A DNA stretch of 64,000 bases from Apostichopus japonicus (lineage: Eukaryota > Echinodermata > Holothuroidea > Aspidochirotida > Stichopodidae), in contig NC_092575.1 of assembly GCF_037975245.1 (NCBI RefSeq), positions 24,601,841 to 24,665,840 of the forward strand, read 5' to 3'. Within the stretch, counting starts at the first letter, position 1; each line of letters begins with the position of its first letter. Of this stretch, positions 36,601 through 46,869 are shown piece by piece. Made by a program: the position numbers and the translations under genes. The notes beneath the pieces are model-generated. The model was not told where the DNA came from, did not search any database, and saw only the letters and a program-made list of their open reading frames with translations.

Positions 36601-39600
36601 AGTATTTTGCAGAGAAACAGGGCTTGTGCACATGTTAGACAGTCATTGAACACTCAAATTTCTGTTGTTTATTTAACTTGCTTATTAATCAATAGTCTGA
36701 AGATATCATTGTAAAATACATAGATGTCTTCGTTGATCTGAATGGTTTCCACATGGCCAGGTCAAGGTAGTAACAAAGTAAAAGCCCCACACGTCTTTAG
36801 TACAGGTCTCTGCTATTATATATCAAAGAGTATTGTTTTTTCCAATTCAATGTTTCTCAATTTCAATATTAATTTCATGGAAAAGTACAATTACTACAGA
36901 ATGAGCACAAGCTGCTACTAAAATGCAAACATCTGGGAATCTAAACACTGACTTTAACCAGGGAGCAATTGATACAGATAACTGGAGAGTCACAGTGATA
37001 CCTGCCACACATGTATGTGAAGAATGGTGTAAGGCAACTTATGCACAAAATGATTTTTTAGAGTTCTTTTTTCTGGACTATGACTAAATTCTGCCTTTAA
37101 CATCAGCCTGTAAAATCAGCTATGTACACCTGTGGGTCTACAATATACAATCCAGAGTGAAGCACCCAATTGCTAGGAAATATCCATTGGAAAATGTTCT
37201 TCTTTGTGAAGGATATAGTGTAGGATGCCGGTTCAATTGTTAATGGAAATGTAATTTCTATCGGATATACCCTCACAGTTCAGCCTTACTGTGATAATTG
37301 GATGAGTGAGGTGCTTTAATGCTACCTACTGCATATGAATGAAGGAGGGATGGATTAACTTTCTTTGAAATGTTACTCCCTCAGGAGACCTTTTAAAGAG
37401 TCTATTTGCATGAATAGATTTATATGGAAGGGTGCTTTCTACAAATAGATCTCTGTGACACTTTCTTGTGCAAACTGCTATTCACATACTGTAGGATGCA
37501 TCTACTGTATTAATACTAAATAGGTCACTATGTAAATAGCCTGCCATAGCTTTTGAGGGTAACACCCAAAAATTCCTACAAATCTCTCGAGTGGGGCTAA
37601 AACAAACTCTATTTCTGAGAGATATATTCAGTTGGTTAAATGTTTTTTTTTCCACCAAGTGGTAAATACAGAGTAGTATCAACACTGAAGGAATACATTG
37701 GTACAGTACTACTCTTACATATAAATACAGTATATATACAGCTCAATGAGTAGTCTCCACACCATACAAGTAGTCATGCATTAAAACCGATCTACTGTAT
37801 ATTACCTACAAAAATATTTCAAGATCAAAAGCAATTCTTCGTTAATTGTAAGTTTGTCTTTCCCAATTTCGTTATCGACTGCAAGCAACAAAATGAAAAC
37901 TCAAAATCAATCCGTACTCTTGGTGCATTAATATCCAAACCAGTTTTTGTGTTATAAATTCCAAAATGGACATATTAGTAATGGTAAAACAACAAATTCA
38001 GGAAAATGTCATTACTGTACAACTGCAGCTAACTATTGGATCCATGTTTTTTTTTGGGGGGGGGGAGGTGAGGGTGAGGGGGTGACAAGGCTGTGAAATA
38101 TAGAATGTAGTTAATGTTATATTTTGTGCTGGAGTATAACTTAAAATCACTCTCAAGTCATGTAATGGTCACACCGTATAATTGGATATTCCTCAAAGTT
38201 ATATGGCTACCACCCCTACGTGGTATTGCAACATCTGGCTGTTCCTGGCTGTAGAGTAGCATTAACTATAATAATCACATCCACAAGACCTAACCATCTT
38301 CCCCACAGATTTATTGGCACTGCTTTGCTTCATTCACAAACCTGATACATAATTTCATCAATTCTTGATGCCATTTTGTGAATCTGAAACATATATTATG
38401 ACATAGGTCTGGCCTTTCTGTTTAGTGGTTGAACATGGTACCAACAGACTGAAGGAATTAAGTCAACACAAAATGATACTTTAAACCCAGATGATGCACT
38501 GGGCATACACTTACTATACAGTACTTTTGCCTTGCAGTTGGTACAATACTTTACAGTGAATGGTAGCCCACTAAGTTCAGTTAAGATAAGTACAACCCAT
38601 TTGCATTATATGGCAGACCTGATTATGGTAAGCTGCAGTTGGGACTAAATAAGCCTTTTGACTGAATGGTACAGTATCCTAGTAGGCTCAGTTGGGATTA
38701 TACAGCCCATTGAATGAAAGCCAGTACATATACTGTACTGTACAGTAAGTGAGCCTCAGTTGGGAATTACTATGGTACATTTCATATTGCATGATACAAT
38801 GAATACTAAACAGCTGACATGGTAATCTGCCCCCTTCAGGTGCATTGGTACTAGTGACCTATACCTCTGCCTGCAGTAAGTCTCTGGTCATGAACCATGA
38901 AAATACCATGGCAACAACACAACAAAGGATTTCCAATTAATATCTCTATATAATAGCCTAACAAACAGTGAACAAAAGAACAACTCAAAGACTCTGCAAA
39001 TATTCCTGAATTATTGACCTGAAAAGGAAAAGTGTAAATACATATATGCTACAAGGAACAGGATAGTACTTAATATCCATTCATTGGAATTATAACTGAT
39101 ATACTTCAATTACACATTGATGTTTAAAGTGTTCAGTACTTGTCTATGCAGTAACTGAAAGCCTATGGCTTATTTTGAACTAAAACCATCAACCTTGATG
39201 ACATGCTTCATACAATTTTTTCACAAAAATTAATCTTATTACTATTTTGTTCTTCTTTCTTTGTGGTGGGGGGGGGGGGAGGGAAGGAGTGGGTTTGGCA
39301 GGAGAGGAAGGTGAAGGGGTTCTGAAAACATCAATTAATTTAAAACAACTCATCATTTTCTTACTGTTGGTACAATACATGAGAGTACAATACCAAAGCT
39401 CCTACTAAGAAAAATATATAAAATATAAAAGTGGATAAAAGGAGCATACTAACACAAACAGTTGGAGCAAGCTCTTTCCTACAAAGTCACACTTTCAGTT
39501 TACACTACATTGATATACAGTAAGTGGTTACCACTTATATTCTACTTTGCCAATAGGTGAAGTAGAAGATATTTAGTTCAAGTCAACCACTACCAAAACT

Positions 39601-42600
39601 TTCAAAAAGCATTCAGCTCGTAGATTTATACAAGTAACATAAATGATCAAACACGGTGAACTTCACTAAATGACACAAAGGTAGAAAAATAATTATATTA
39701 CAAAGGATAAATTATACATCTTGGAGAGAAAATAAAGCGACAAATCTTTCTATACTTACAGTCAACGACCTTTGGCCCTGCCTTGCTTCTTGATGGATAT
39801 GATGACTCATCTATATCCGGATGAACGGCCATATTGCCATCTAAAGGGGAAACGAGAGAAACAAAGTCCAGAAGATATGTTCAAGAGAAGCTTCATTGCT
39901 GAAACAGTCAAAGTAATGATGAGGTAAAAAGGGAAAACCATTACCATTGCTTTGAAATTTTGTAAGAAACTTCATTTGTACTGGTACGGTGTCATGTTTC
40001 CTTGTTGAGGTATATGAGTTCTTTCAAACAATCAAGTAGAACACAGTCGACGTAGAGTATTAACAAATAACATGTTATTATTTATTGCGTTACATCATGC
40101 TGTACAGGACAGATATATTGGACGACATGTCCAAGGTTACTTGTTGACAGATGGAGAGACAGGGTGAACAAGGACGAGCAGACGGCATGCTTTAACTTAT
40201 ATTTCAATATGCAAATACACAGCTCATTAGCATACAGGTGCAGATTATATAATGTAGTGCATCGTTTGCACACGTACTGTACATGTGAATGCATATTCAA
40301 TAACATTACATACGGTTGGATGCAAATTTCTTTCTTTTCTCTATTTTGGAGAGGGAAAGGGGGTGACAAGAATTGGGAGGGGGGTTGAGGGAAGGTTTTA
40401 GTGCATCATTTCATCTAAATTGTAGCCCTCCTTTGTACTAATGTTCACATGCAATTTTCTCCGAAACGTCACGAGAAATGTTAAGGGTTCATGAGTGTAC
40501 ATGTTTGCTAAATAACTTTGATGTGTACAGTGATTAATCACTAACTGAAGGAGTGTATATAGACAAAGATATCATATACGAAGGCCTACCCATGTACTGT
40601 AAATAGTATGAAAACTCATACTTCATTTATAGGAGGAGGCTAATCCACGAAGTTCCCTCAATTAGTTTCCCACCATATGCTTTAAATAAAAAGCATTTTT
40701 AAGAGACTATTTCACCAAAGATCAACAACATTTTCGTTCAGAAAACAATTTACTGTAGCAAAATTTGGTAATCCGATGCATGAATTGATCAGAACGACAT
40801 TACAACCATACTGTAGAACAAAACAAGATTCTCCTTAAAATAATTACAACCAGCTATTATTCTGTTCTATCTTTTTAGTGTTCGTTTTACAGTCAATCTC
40901 TAATAGGAATATTGCCAGCAGGCTTTGATCTGTTCCTCGTTTTACGTATTGCTTTCTTTTCACTCACGCGCAGTAACTGGTTTGCCAACTTATTGCCGAC
41001 ATTTATGGACAAGCTTCTGTCCTGAGAATAATCAATATCAATTTTTTAGTAATTATTAAAATTCTTATGAAAAACTGTGGACAGCTGAAACAGAGAAACA
41101 AATTCTGTGACAACACTGTGGTTCTGAAAGTCTGATTACATGACAAGCGTGTACAGTAATATGCTACACTGTACAGGAACTTAGAGTTTAGTTAGGAAAA
41201 CAAACAGTCTGTTTGTGTAACAGACTGTGACATGTACACAGTGTGTGTATAACACATACAGTACTAGTACTGTACTGCATTTAGTTAGTACATTATATAC
41301 CCGGACCTGCCAAATGGACAATATTGTACACAAAGTCTGCAGACAGCATCTGAGATATCACATCTCTGTGCTTTGTAATAGAACTAAAAAGCAGTGTTCA
41401 AACGATTAACCTAATCGGAATCGGTACGATTATTGCATAATCGGAACATAATCGGAATTGGTAAAAATTACGTGGAATACCAGTTATGTCATACCGATTA
41501 TTCAAAAATATATGGAAGGTGAAAATATCATTATTCAAAAACATATGGAAGTAGAAAATATCAACTGATGTATTAGGTTTGTTCTTTTACTACGAAATAT
41601 TAAAATAAAGACACCCTCTATACGTCTTTCACAATGTAACTTCATCAAATTAGGCTGCCAGGGTCACCGATTTTGCTTCATTCGTGGTTATTGAGTAAAA
41701 AGATCTTCCTTGAAACTGATGACCAAAATTATGCAAACTTTTTTTCACAATTTTACATGTTTTAACTGTGTGTAAGTTGGCCTGACGTTTCGATCCTAGC
41801 AGGATCTTATTCAGAGGCTAAATGACAAGTAACAGTAACAGAAGGGACAAAAACATGCACAGAATACAGACAGGTTAATGAGCATGGTGAACACAAAGAG
41901 ATAGATGTAAGGGGATTAGTAGACAAGGGATGGAGAGAAGAAAGAAAAAAACATGTTTTAACTGTAATAGTCAAATTGATAACTTACTGTATATGACAAA
42001 CCACCATGTTTGTTTAACAGGAACATAAAATTACTGTTTCCAGGGTATGGAATATGTGATCAAATTACCACATACCATGAGCAGAAAGTTTGTAGTATGA
42101 TGCTACAGACTGGCAGTTAATCTATTAAACGTAAATCTATTTGGCTTTCACTTCATACTTACCCATTTTGAAGCAAACTATCTGTTTCTAGACAGTAAAC
42201 TGCACACAATGAAGTCCTTAACTCTTCATGGCAGGATAAGTCAAAACTCAACAGGGAAAAAACTTGTTCACTAGTTTGAAAGTGATCCTAGGATGTGTAC
42301 TATATTGTTATGTTATGATAACGTTATCCTAGTGGCATGTACTAAATGAACACACTTAAATGAATCCCACACATTGATTTCATCTGATGTACTGTACAGT
42401 ATTAAAACACCTGTGTTTACTTGTTTAGCCTGTTATTTATTACATCTGAGACCAGACTGACAAATACAGTACTGTCAATGCGAGTCAATATGTAATTTTG
42501 TGGAGAGCTGTTATTAAACAATCATATCGGACAAAATGGCAAGCTTCTGGAACAGTTTGAAAACAGATTTGTCATGGAGGGAGGGGGAGGGGGTTGGGGG

Positions 42601-44425
42601 AAAGTGGAGGGGAACTTGCTTGTGGTACGCATCTTGAGACAGATTTCGATACAGAAGTACATTGAAATGATAAATCCTTTTATGGACTTTACAGAATATC
42701 AGTGAAACTAATGAGTTTGTTTTGTTCCATATTAATACTAATATGGAACAAACACAAATTAAGCATTAAGACTCACATGCTATGCTTTGAATCACTACTC
42801 ATTCTTGAAACATTGCATACTGCGCCAATGGAGTGAATAGCATCATCTCCCACTATTACGTAAGATGACTTAACATTTGAATACCTTCCAAACCAAGCAT
42901 GGATTGGCCAAGGTATTCATGATAAGAATCTCTTGTATGTAGGCAAGATGATGAACAGGTTTACGCCCTCTGTAAGGACCCAACTGTACACTAGTAATGC
43001 AGTCAAAGAATGAAATGATTTTACTCTGTATTAGTTAAAAGCAATTTATAGGGTCATGCAGTAAATGACTATATGCACCCCTTGCTCCTCCCCTATCAAC
43101 CCTTTCCCTCATTATTGAGGGCGTTGTGGTCAAGTGGTTAAGGCAGTGGACTTGTGATCTAAGGACTACAGGTTCGAGCCTTGGTCAGATCATTGCTTGG
43201 GTCCTTGGGCAAGGCACTTTATCTCCATTGCCTCTCTTCACCCAGGTGTACAAATGGGGACTTGCGAGGTGACTTGTAAATATTGTTGAGTGCGTGGGTT
43301 TGTGGCTGCACCCTACGGGAATTTCCCAGGGGGACACGTGGCTGTGGTGCACTGTGGTGCCCCAGGAGAGATTGTTTGAATTGTGCACACTTTGGTGTGT
43401 AGGTGTGACAAGTTACCAATGACCAGGGTTCAGTTGTGTAGGAAGTAGTGTGAGATTGCCTTGGCCCTGAACAAGACTGTAAACCTACTGTAACAATATG
43501 ACAATATATATTAAACATTTCACTCACCCATGGACAGCATGTCATAGTCCGTGGAATAAGCTTCTTCGAGCTCCATCTTTCCGCTACGGATGGAGTCACT
43601 CTCAATCGATCTCTTATCTTGTACCCCTGAATGTGGGTCGTCTAATGTAGAATTCAAAAAGATTTCGTCCTTTTCGTCGAATGACAGACTACGAGCTGAA
43701 GTAAGTTTCTTCCTCCGATCAAAATCTCCTTTCTGAGTGGCCGCCGCCCCTTTCTCTTCTTTCGACTGGATATCCGAAAGGACTGAGAGCTCCGAATCGG
43801 ATAATATGCTAGAGTCAATTCTCAGTTGTGCAGCATGAAATTGAGCAGGAGTGTCACCAGGGCTCTCTAACAAAAGTTCTCCAAGTGCTGATGGGGGAGA
43901 CCCAAAAAGTTCCTTACTCAAATCTAAAGACAGGGCCCCACTGCTGCCCTTTCTCTCGATCTGAGTGACACTGGGCCCTGGGTCCCTCTGAGGAATCTGA
44001 AATCTATCTCCACGCAGGTTGGAGAGCGTACCACCCTGGGTGATATGTTTATCATTCGGGGGATAAATGTCAGGGTGGAATAGATCTTGGCTAGCCTGAG
44101 GCAGTTGATTTCGGTTTCTGTTAGTTATCGGCCTACTTCTGCTGGAGTTAGGATTCACTAGAAGTGATTCGGTGAACAGAAAATTCTCTGGAGAGGAGTA
44201 CAAGTCACTCGGCCTCTTTGGAGTGGAGTAGGAAAATTGATTCTGAATTGGGTTCGGATTTTTGTCAGGGGACGACTGGTTGAAATCAGAATCAAATGAG
44301 AAAATAAAATCAAACGAATGCTCTTCTTGTGGGTACACTGCTCCAATGGTAGGATCCTGTGGCTGTCTGGGATTAATAATTGACGTGGACGTTACATCAG
44401 TTTGTGCAGAGTTATCTTTCTCCAT
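21449..44425 (-). CDS. Golgin subfamily A member 3 (golgin-160) homologue, complete
   Basis: Seventeen coding exons join with every phase matching: 44425-43528, 39840-39760, 35476-35429, 33564-33401, 32156-30369, 29529-29159, 28575-28020, 27350-27189, 26962-26869, 26663-26449, 25512-25369, 25029-24895, 24379-24263, 23750-23625, 22792-22635, 22184-22071 and 21653-21449. The total is 5,376 nt, giving 1,791 residues. Residues 1 to about 670 are low complexity and rich in S, T, P and N. From about 671 (MQLLREKANLEGQ) to about 1,650 the chain is heptad coiled coil. Matches to vertebrate GOLGA3 include the block with WFQDQLHLAQDDR, the block with IEADILAREAGF, DKFAFQAKVGQLK near the C-terminus and the LQALHGCLQS segment. 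Golgin-160 is a cytoplasmic Golgi tether involved in Golgi positioning and cargo traffic. The human protein is about 1,500 residues; the extra length here is mainly N-terminal. The start is the first in-frame ATG after a likely 5' leader splice. Confidence 0.94.
22071..22184 (-). CDS. GOLGA3 exon 16 (residues 1686-1723)
   Basis: Encodes PLQALHGCLQSIRSQMG and EKQLGEHQAAIHSSQE, matching the C-terminal helical segment of vertebrate GOLGA3. Acceptor CTCCTCAG, donor GTGAATATATG. Confidence 0.92.
22635..22792 (-). CDS. GOLGA3 exon 15 (residues 1634-1685)
   Basis: Starts LLKAKLRAKKAQLQN and then leaves the coiled coil for a short conserved segment, PNPVDEIVVPEMAYD and EALLASDD. This parallels the PIKIPDCPVPASLLEELL region of human GOLGA3. 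Donor GTAAGAATC. Confidence 0.92.
23252..23323 (-). mobile_element. tRNA-Thr(TGT)-like head of a SINE or tRNA pseudogene
   Basis: 72 nt that can fold as a cloverleaf: a seven-pair acceptor stem (GGCTGGA with TCTAGCC), the A box TAGCTCAGTTGG, the anticodon loop CTTGTAA with anticodon TGT, and a B box GGTTCAAATC. The D and T stems contain mismatches, and flanking sequence on the 5' side has the look of a composite SINE. I therefore call it a SINE head or pseudogene and not a working tRNA. It lies in GOLGA3 intron 14, same strand. Confidence 0.7.
23625..23750 (-). CDS. GOLGA3 exon 14 (residues 1592-1633)
   Basis: 42 codons including RKDKFAFQAKVGQLK and ending VQQNQ. The vertebrate equivalent is QKDKFMLQAKVSELK...QQNQ, one of the clearest family matches. 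Confidence 0.95.
24263..24379 (-). CDS. GOLGA3 exon 13 (residues 1553-1591)
   Basis: 39 codons from TLAWECEQKAREVDAMK to KNSLK. This corresponds to the NLKWEVDQKEREIQSLK segment of vertebrate GOLGA3. Confidence 0.93.
24895..25029 (-). CDS. GOLGA3 exon 12 (residues 1508-1552)
   Basis: 45 codons from SEDALKEQLEASKNE to VLEDQMK, phase 0-0. Acceptor GTTGCAG, donor GTAATTA. Confidence 0.9.
25369..25512 (-). CDS. GOLGA3 exon 11 (residues 1460-1507)
   Basis: Coiled coil from LASEKGKTRRSKETL to LALDNMKK. Acceptor TTTACGCAG, donor GTTGGTATCG. A second GT four bases later would break the frame with exon 12. Confidence 0.85.
25603..26335. repeat. 49-50-bp minisatellite, about 15 copies, in a GOLGA3 intron
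   Basis: About 15 units built on GTGATGGTTAGAGTCAAGTG, AAGTCATTTT and ATTCCTA. The variants differ at a few positions (TTAGAG or TTCGAG, TTTTGTTTTCATT or TTTTATTTTTATT), and the variants alternate in patches. The right-most two units are the most diverged. It occupies much of the 936-bp intron 10. Confidence 0.95.
26449..26663 (-). CDS. GOLGA3 exon 10 (residues 1388-1459)
   Basis: Encodes HQSHAALKQHAGLLEAALAR and onward, matching the vertebrate QSNAALREHNSILETALAKRE segment. The donor is GTGAGATG. The following intron carries the 15-copy minisatellite. Confidence 0.93.
26869..26962 (-). CDS. GOLGA3 exon 9 (residues 1357-1387)
   Basis: Starts NLREILAEMKKNEG and ends in the family motif ELERERGRLSG, equivalent to ELEHEKGKLTG in vertebrates. 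Ends in phase 1 at GTATGC. Confidence 0.92.
27189..27350 (-). CDS. GOLGA3 exon 8 (residues 1303-1356)
   Basis: 54 codons, phase 0-0, from RQMSEALMRTINDLE to DLEAEVE. Acceptor CTCCAACAG, donor GTGAGC. Confidence 0.9.
28020..28575 (-). CDS. GOLGA3 exon 7 (residues 1117-1302)
   Basis: Coiled coil beginning YAAVLGNKDTLLKG. It includes QKAKILRLGADLKALRKELK, which resembles the QKMRRLGSDLTSAQKEMK segment of vertebrate GOLGA3. Acceptor TTTGAATAG, donor GTAGGACC. Confidence 0.95.
28946..29160. repeat. 114-bp tandem duplication that copies a GOLGA3 splice donor
   Basis: Two copies of a block containing GTCTCCCATCTGG, TAACATGTAGAGGG and AGTAGA.TCACTGAAGAA on the minus strand. The first copy includes the donor of exon 6 (GG|GTGAGTCTCC). 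The second carries GG|GTAAGTCTCC exactly 114 nt downstream, a better consensus donor. Confidence 0.9.
29159..29529 (-). CDS. GOLGA3 exon 6 (residues 994-1117)
   Basis: Coiled coil from ESVSNKERELESAE to EQQENSEG, ending two bases into a codon at GTGAGTCTCC. The donor region is tandemly duplicated just downstream. Confidence 0.93.
29854..30200 (+). mobile_element. LINE 3' remnant (end of reverse-transcriptase ORF)
   Basis: The plus-strand frame starting at 29,854 encodes GPKLWNSLPHHLRNIPSI followed by TFKKHLKTDLF and a stop at 29,962. This is the conserved C-terminal motif of animal non-LTR retrotransposon ORF2. Upstream the frame is broken by a stop. The downstream tail contains TGCTCTTGAGCATG, related to the tail at 13,985. 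It lies in GOLGA3 intron 5, antisense to the gene. Confidence 0.8.
30369..32156 (-). CDS. GOLGA3 exon 5 (residues 398-993)
   Basis: The largest exon, 1,788 nt, phase 0-0. The first 270 codons are proline/serine-rich linker. The coiled coil begins at MQLLREKANLEGQ and continues to the exon end. The strongest family matches lie here, around AELQAQVAGLQAQ, DWFQDQLHLAQDD and IEADILAREAGFAEIQ. Confidence 0.95.
33401..33564 (-). CDS. GOLGA3 exon 4 (residues 343-397)
   Basis: Encodes a short helical, glutamine-rich segment (ATIAAVQQQYRERLDKLGNE) and then an acidic stretch. Acceptor GGTCGTAG, donor GTATTTC. A poly-C tract on the transcript strand lies about 20 nt into the next intron. Confidence 0.85.
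34348..34573 (+). mobile_element. MITE-like element B, copy 2
   Basis: About 225 bp with imperfect terminal inverted repeats (CCAGTTGGGACAATTTT at the left, AAAATTGTCGCAACTGG at the right, extending outward into GTTTAC and GTAAAG-like bases). Internal blocks match the copy at 6,937-7,133, where they run in the opposite order, so the copies are in opposite orientation or have rearranged interiors. Confidence 0.78.
35429..35476 (-). CDS. GOLGA3 exon 3, 48-nt microexon (residues 327-342)
   Basis: Phase 1-1, encoding PSTTEEALALQRAVI between split codons. Acceptor CTGTCCACAG, donor GTAATTAAC. It is a cassette-type exon that could be alternatively spliced. Confidence 0.7.
39760..39840 (-). CDS. 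GOLGA3 exon 2 (residues 300-326)
   Basis: 81 nt, phase 1-1, encoding GNMAVHPDIDESSYPSRSK and a short tail. Acceptor CCCCTTTAG, donor GTAAGTATAG. It could be skipped in frame. Confidence 0.8.
41765..41955. mobile_element. Penelope-like fragment, copy 2
   Basis: Matches the left part of the 16,118-16,736 element: ACGTTTCGATCCTAGCAGG, CAGAGGCTAAATGACAAGT and GGATTAGTAGACAAGGG. The right end with its inverted repeat is missing. Confidence 0.75.
43117..43497 (+). mobile_element. tRNA-derived SINE with conserved core, copy 1
   Basis: The tRNA-like head has the A box GTGGTCAAGTGGTTAAGG and the B box GGTTCGAGCC. It is followed by a core (GTCCTTGGGCAAGGCACTTT, CTTCACCCAGGTGTACAAA) of a type shared by several animal SINE superfamilies, and then a family-specific body. 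A headless second copy lies at 59,687-60,020. The insertion ends about 30 nt from the splice donor of GOLGA3 exon 1. Confidence 0.85.
43528..44425 (-). CDS. GOLGA3 exon 1 (residues 1-299)
   Basis: Starts MEKDNSAQTD and is rich in S, N, P and D, with a likely disordered acidic region (SILSDSELSVLSDIQS). It ends one base into a codon at GTGAGTG. The frame stays open upstream to an acceptor at 44,471 (CATTGAACAG), and that extension has no ATG, so this ATG is the likely start. Little family identity is visible in this exon. Confidence 0.85.
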
Positions 44426-45609
44426 GTGAAAGACACTCAATCTTGACTGTTGTTGAAAGGCATTTTTATCCTGTTCAATGACAAAATAGAATTGAATATT
44501 GGGGTGATTCAGGTCATGAATTGTGCACAATTTCTGAAAAGGAGATACATGTAGCCAGCAGTAGCTGTCAGGAAGACAGCAAAGCTGTTTCATGCTATTT
44601 TTCAGTTCAAATTTAAATTTATTTCTCATATTTTTGTACAAGATTAATACATCATAACATTACAGTAGGAAGGTTAACATGTATGAAGGACACTATAAAC
44701 ACAGCAAGGCTGTTATCTCAGCGAGTGACCAAGTAGAAATATTGGCTTGGGCCTATTCTTTCTAGGTGATAAACAAAGGTGGCATTAACAAGCAATTACA
44801 TAATTACATGAGATGACAAACTGTATTAGTGACACGTTTATGTACCACACTACTAGGTATGTTGATATGCCTAGCACCTTGCTTTGATATGGACTGAAAC
44901 AAATTGCTGAAGGAACTTACCTCTAGTCTACTGTTGGATTTGTTCTGTATTCAACTAGAAAATACTTAGTGTCTTAAGGGATATATGTCATGCTACAGAA
45001 ACGTATTAACCAAGCCTAGTGACCATCTTTTTAGCACCAAAACTGGTAAGATTTATCCAATGTTTACAATTCCAAATCTGCAAATAGCTGCTTGCAATTA
45101 TCACAATCCCACATGTATGGATGTTTCAATTTGGTGAGGTATCAGTTTGTGGTGTTTTCGACATGTCATATAGTAAAGTTAGCATGGCAAAGCCCTACCC
45201 AAAACACACAAATAAGGCCAGGGTATAGCCTAGACTAGCTTTGAAATGCTTAATTTAGTCTAGCATTGAACCACATACTTAAAATTAGTTTTGATCTTGT
45301 CAGTGAACATACCAGCACTGTAACTTTCTTGCTTAATGTTGGACTAACGTAAGGTAATGTTCTTGCCAACCTAAGGTCAGGTTTAACTTAAGTGACTGCA
45401 ATAGTCGTATATAGGTTAGGCTAAATTACACCAAGCCTTTTCTTAACATGACCTAAGTTAGGCTATGCCTAACGTCCTAGGTTTAAGTGCAGGCCTTATT
45501 GTAATGTAAGTGTAAGGAAGTGTATCCACCCAAGGATACTTAGGAAGTTAGGCTAGGGTATAAAGGACTTCACAACTGGATGTTTGTGTTTGAGCAAGGA
45601 ATACAATAC

Positions 45610-45660
45610 CTGAAACTTCACAGTTTGTGCATCTTGAAGTTACCAAGGAATGACTGACCA
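45610..45660 (-). other. Possible GOLGA3 5' leader exon (3' end)
   Basis: On the minus strand, GTGAAGTTTCAG is followed by GTATTG, a possible donor, and could join the acceptor at 44,471. The resulting frame has a stop and no ATG, so it would be untranslated. The 5' limit and promoter were not identified, and the stretch 44,700-46,900 otherwise shows no coding sequence. Confidence 0.3.
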
Positions 45661-46869
45661 TCAGAAGACAGAACAGCTATTTTTCGGCAATTCGCGTAGA
45701 TACACAGACAGATTAACCTACGCGATTTAGGTATAGCCCGTACAATTGGAGTTCATTTTGTATGGTATACTCTCATAACTGAGCATGTATAGTACTGCTA
45801 GCCTAACCTAGGTAGGGTTTCTGTGACGAAAGGTAAATGTAGAAAACAGTACGATCACCGTGTGCCACGCAGTTTTGGGATGCTACAAAACGCCACGTGC
45901 AGAAGTCATTTCTCGGAAGACATGGTACTGAATCTATGAATCACTTTGGTAACGCAAAAGGCGAGGTAAAAGCGTTGTACTTCAGTTCATAGAAGGAAAA
46001 CATTCCCCATCAAGGATCGTGTGAAGAAAAATTCTTATTAAAGAAGCCTCATATCCTGTCAGTGCTATTATTTAAATAGCTTAGATATAATTGTCTAAAC
46101 CATTATCGACAGTTTTCGATTGCACAACACCATATAGAAGTTCTTGCAAATTGTCTGCTACTCAGGCTTTTTTTTTTTTGCTTTTTACGTGCAAAGAAAC
46201 GGACACGGACCAAAGGTCAACAAAAAAGTACTCAGGCACATAGCCAGATGGGGTTAGAGGGGTGGGGGGGGTGGGAGTCTGCACGGGCGGTGAATGGTCA
46301 CCCTTTACACTGGCCTGCACTAACCTGAGACAATGAGCCATATACATATACTAGCTGTTCCTACGAGGACAAGCTGATTTGAAAGCTTTGGAAAATCTTA
46401 GTAAATCTAAATTCAATCCCATGGGATTGGAGGATGCGTCGGGCGAGGGGTACAGGGACTTGATAAGAATAATTTAATGGTTGGGCAGCTATATTTGTCA
46501 ATTTAACATTTCTTGATGGTCAGGTTGTTGTAGCGTTTCTGACCTTGACCTGGTTTTGGGGGACAGTTTGGGACTTTTAAAGAAGTTGGGGGGGGGGGGT
46601 GTGGTCGTGGATCGGTAATTCTCACATGCACTGCTCCTTGAGATAAATGGCTCCAATGTTTTGGTTGTTGTTTTCAGTACAGTATATCTCTGATCTAAAA
46701 ATGATAATAAGTTGTAAAAAATAATTTACTGGGCTGGCAAATAAATAAATGTTCTACTTTCCTGAGGGTGTAACCGGTAACCCCCCCCCCCCCTCCTCGG
46801 AATGCGCTATGTGATGTATGTATGTATTTTAGATTTTAGATTGTATTGTTAGGAACACCTAAATTTGAT

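Larger units (their letters stand above)
33565..43527. other. GOLGA3 introns 1-3 (long introns)
   Basis: Apart from exons 2 and 3, I see no coding sequence here. The introns hold MITE B copy 2 (34,348-34,573), a Penelope-like fragment (41,765-41,955) and the SINE next to exon 1 (43,117-43,497). There are also poly-G or poly-C tracts near 35,040, 38,055 and 39,268 and G-rich tracts near 40,365 and 42,580. Confidence 0.55.
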
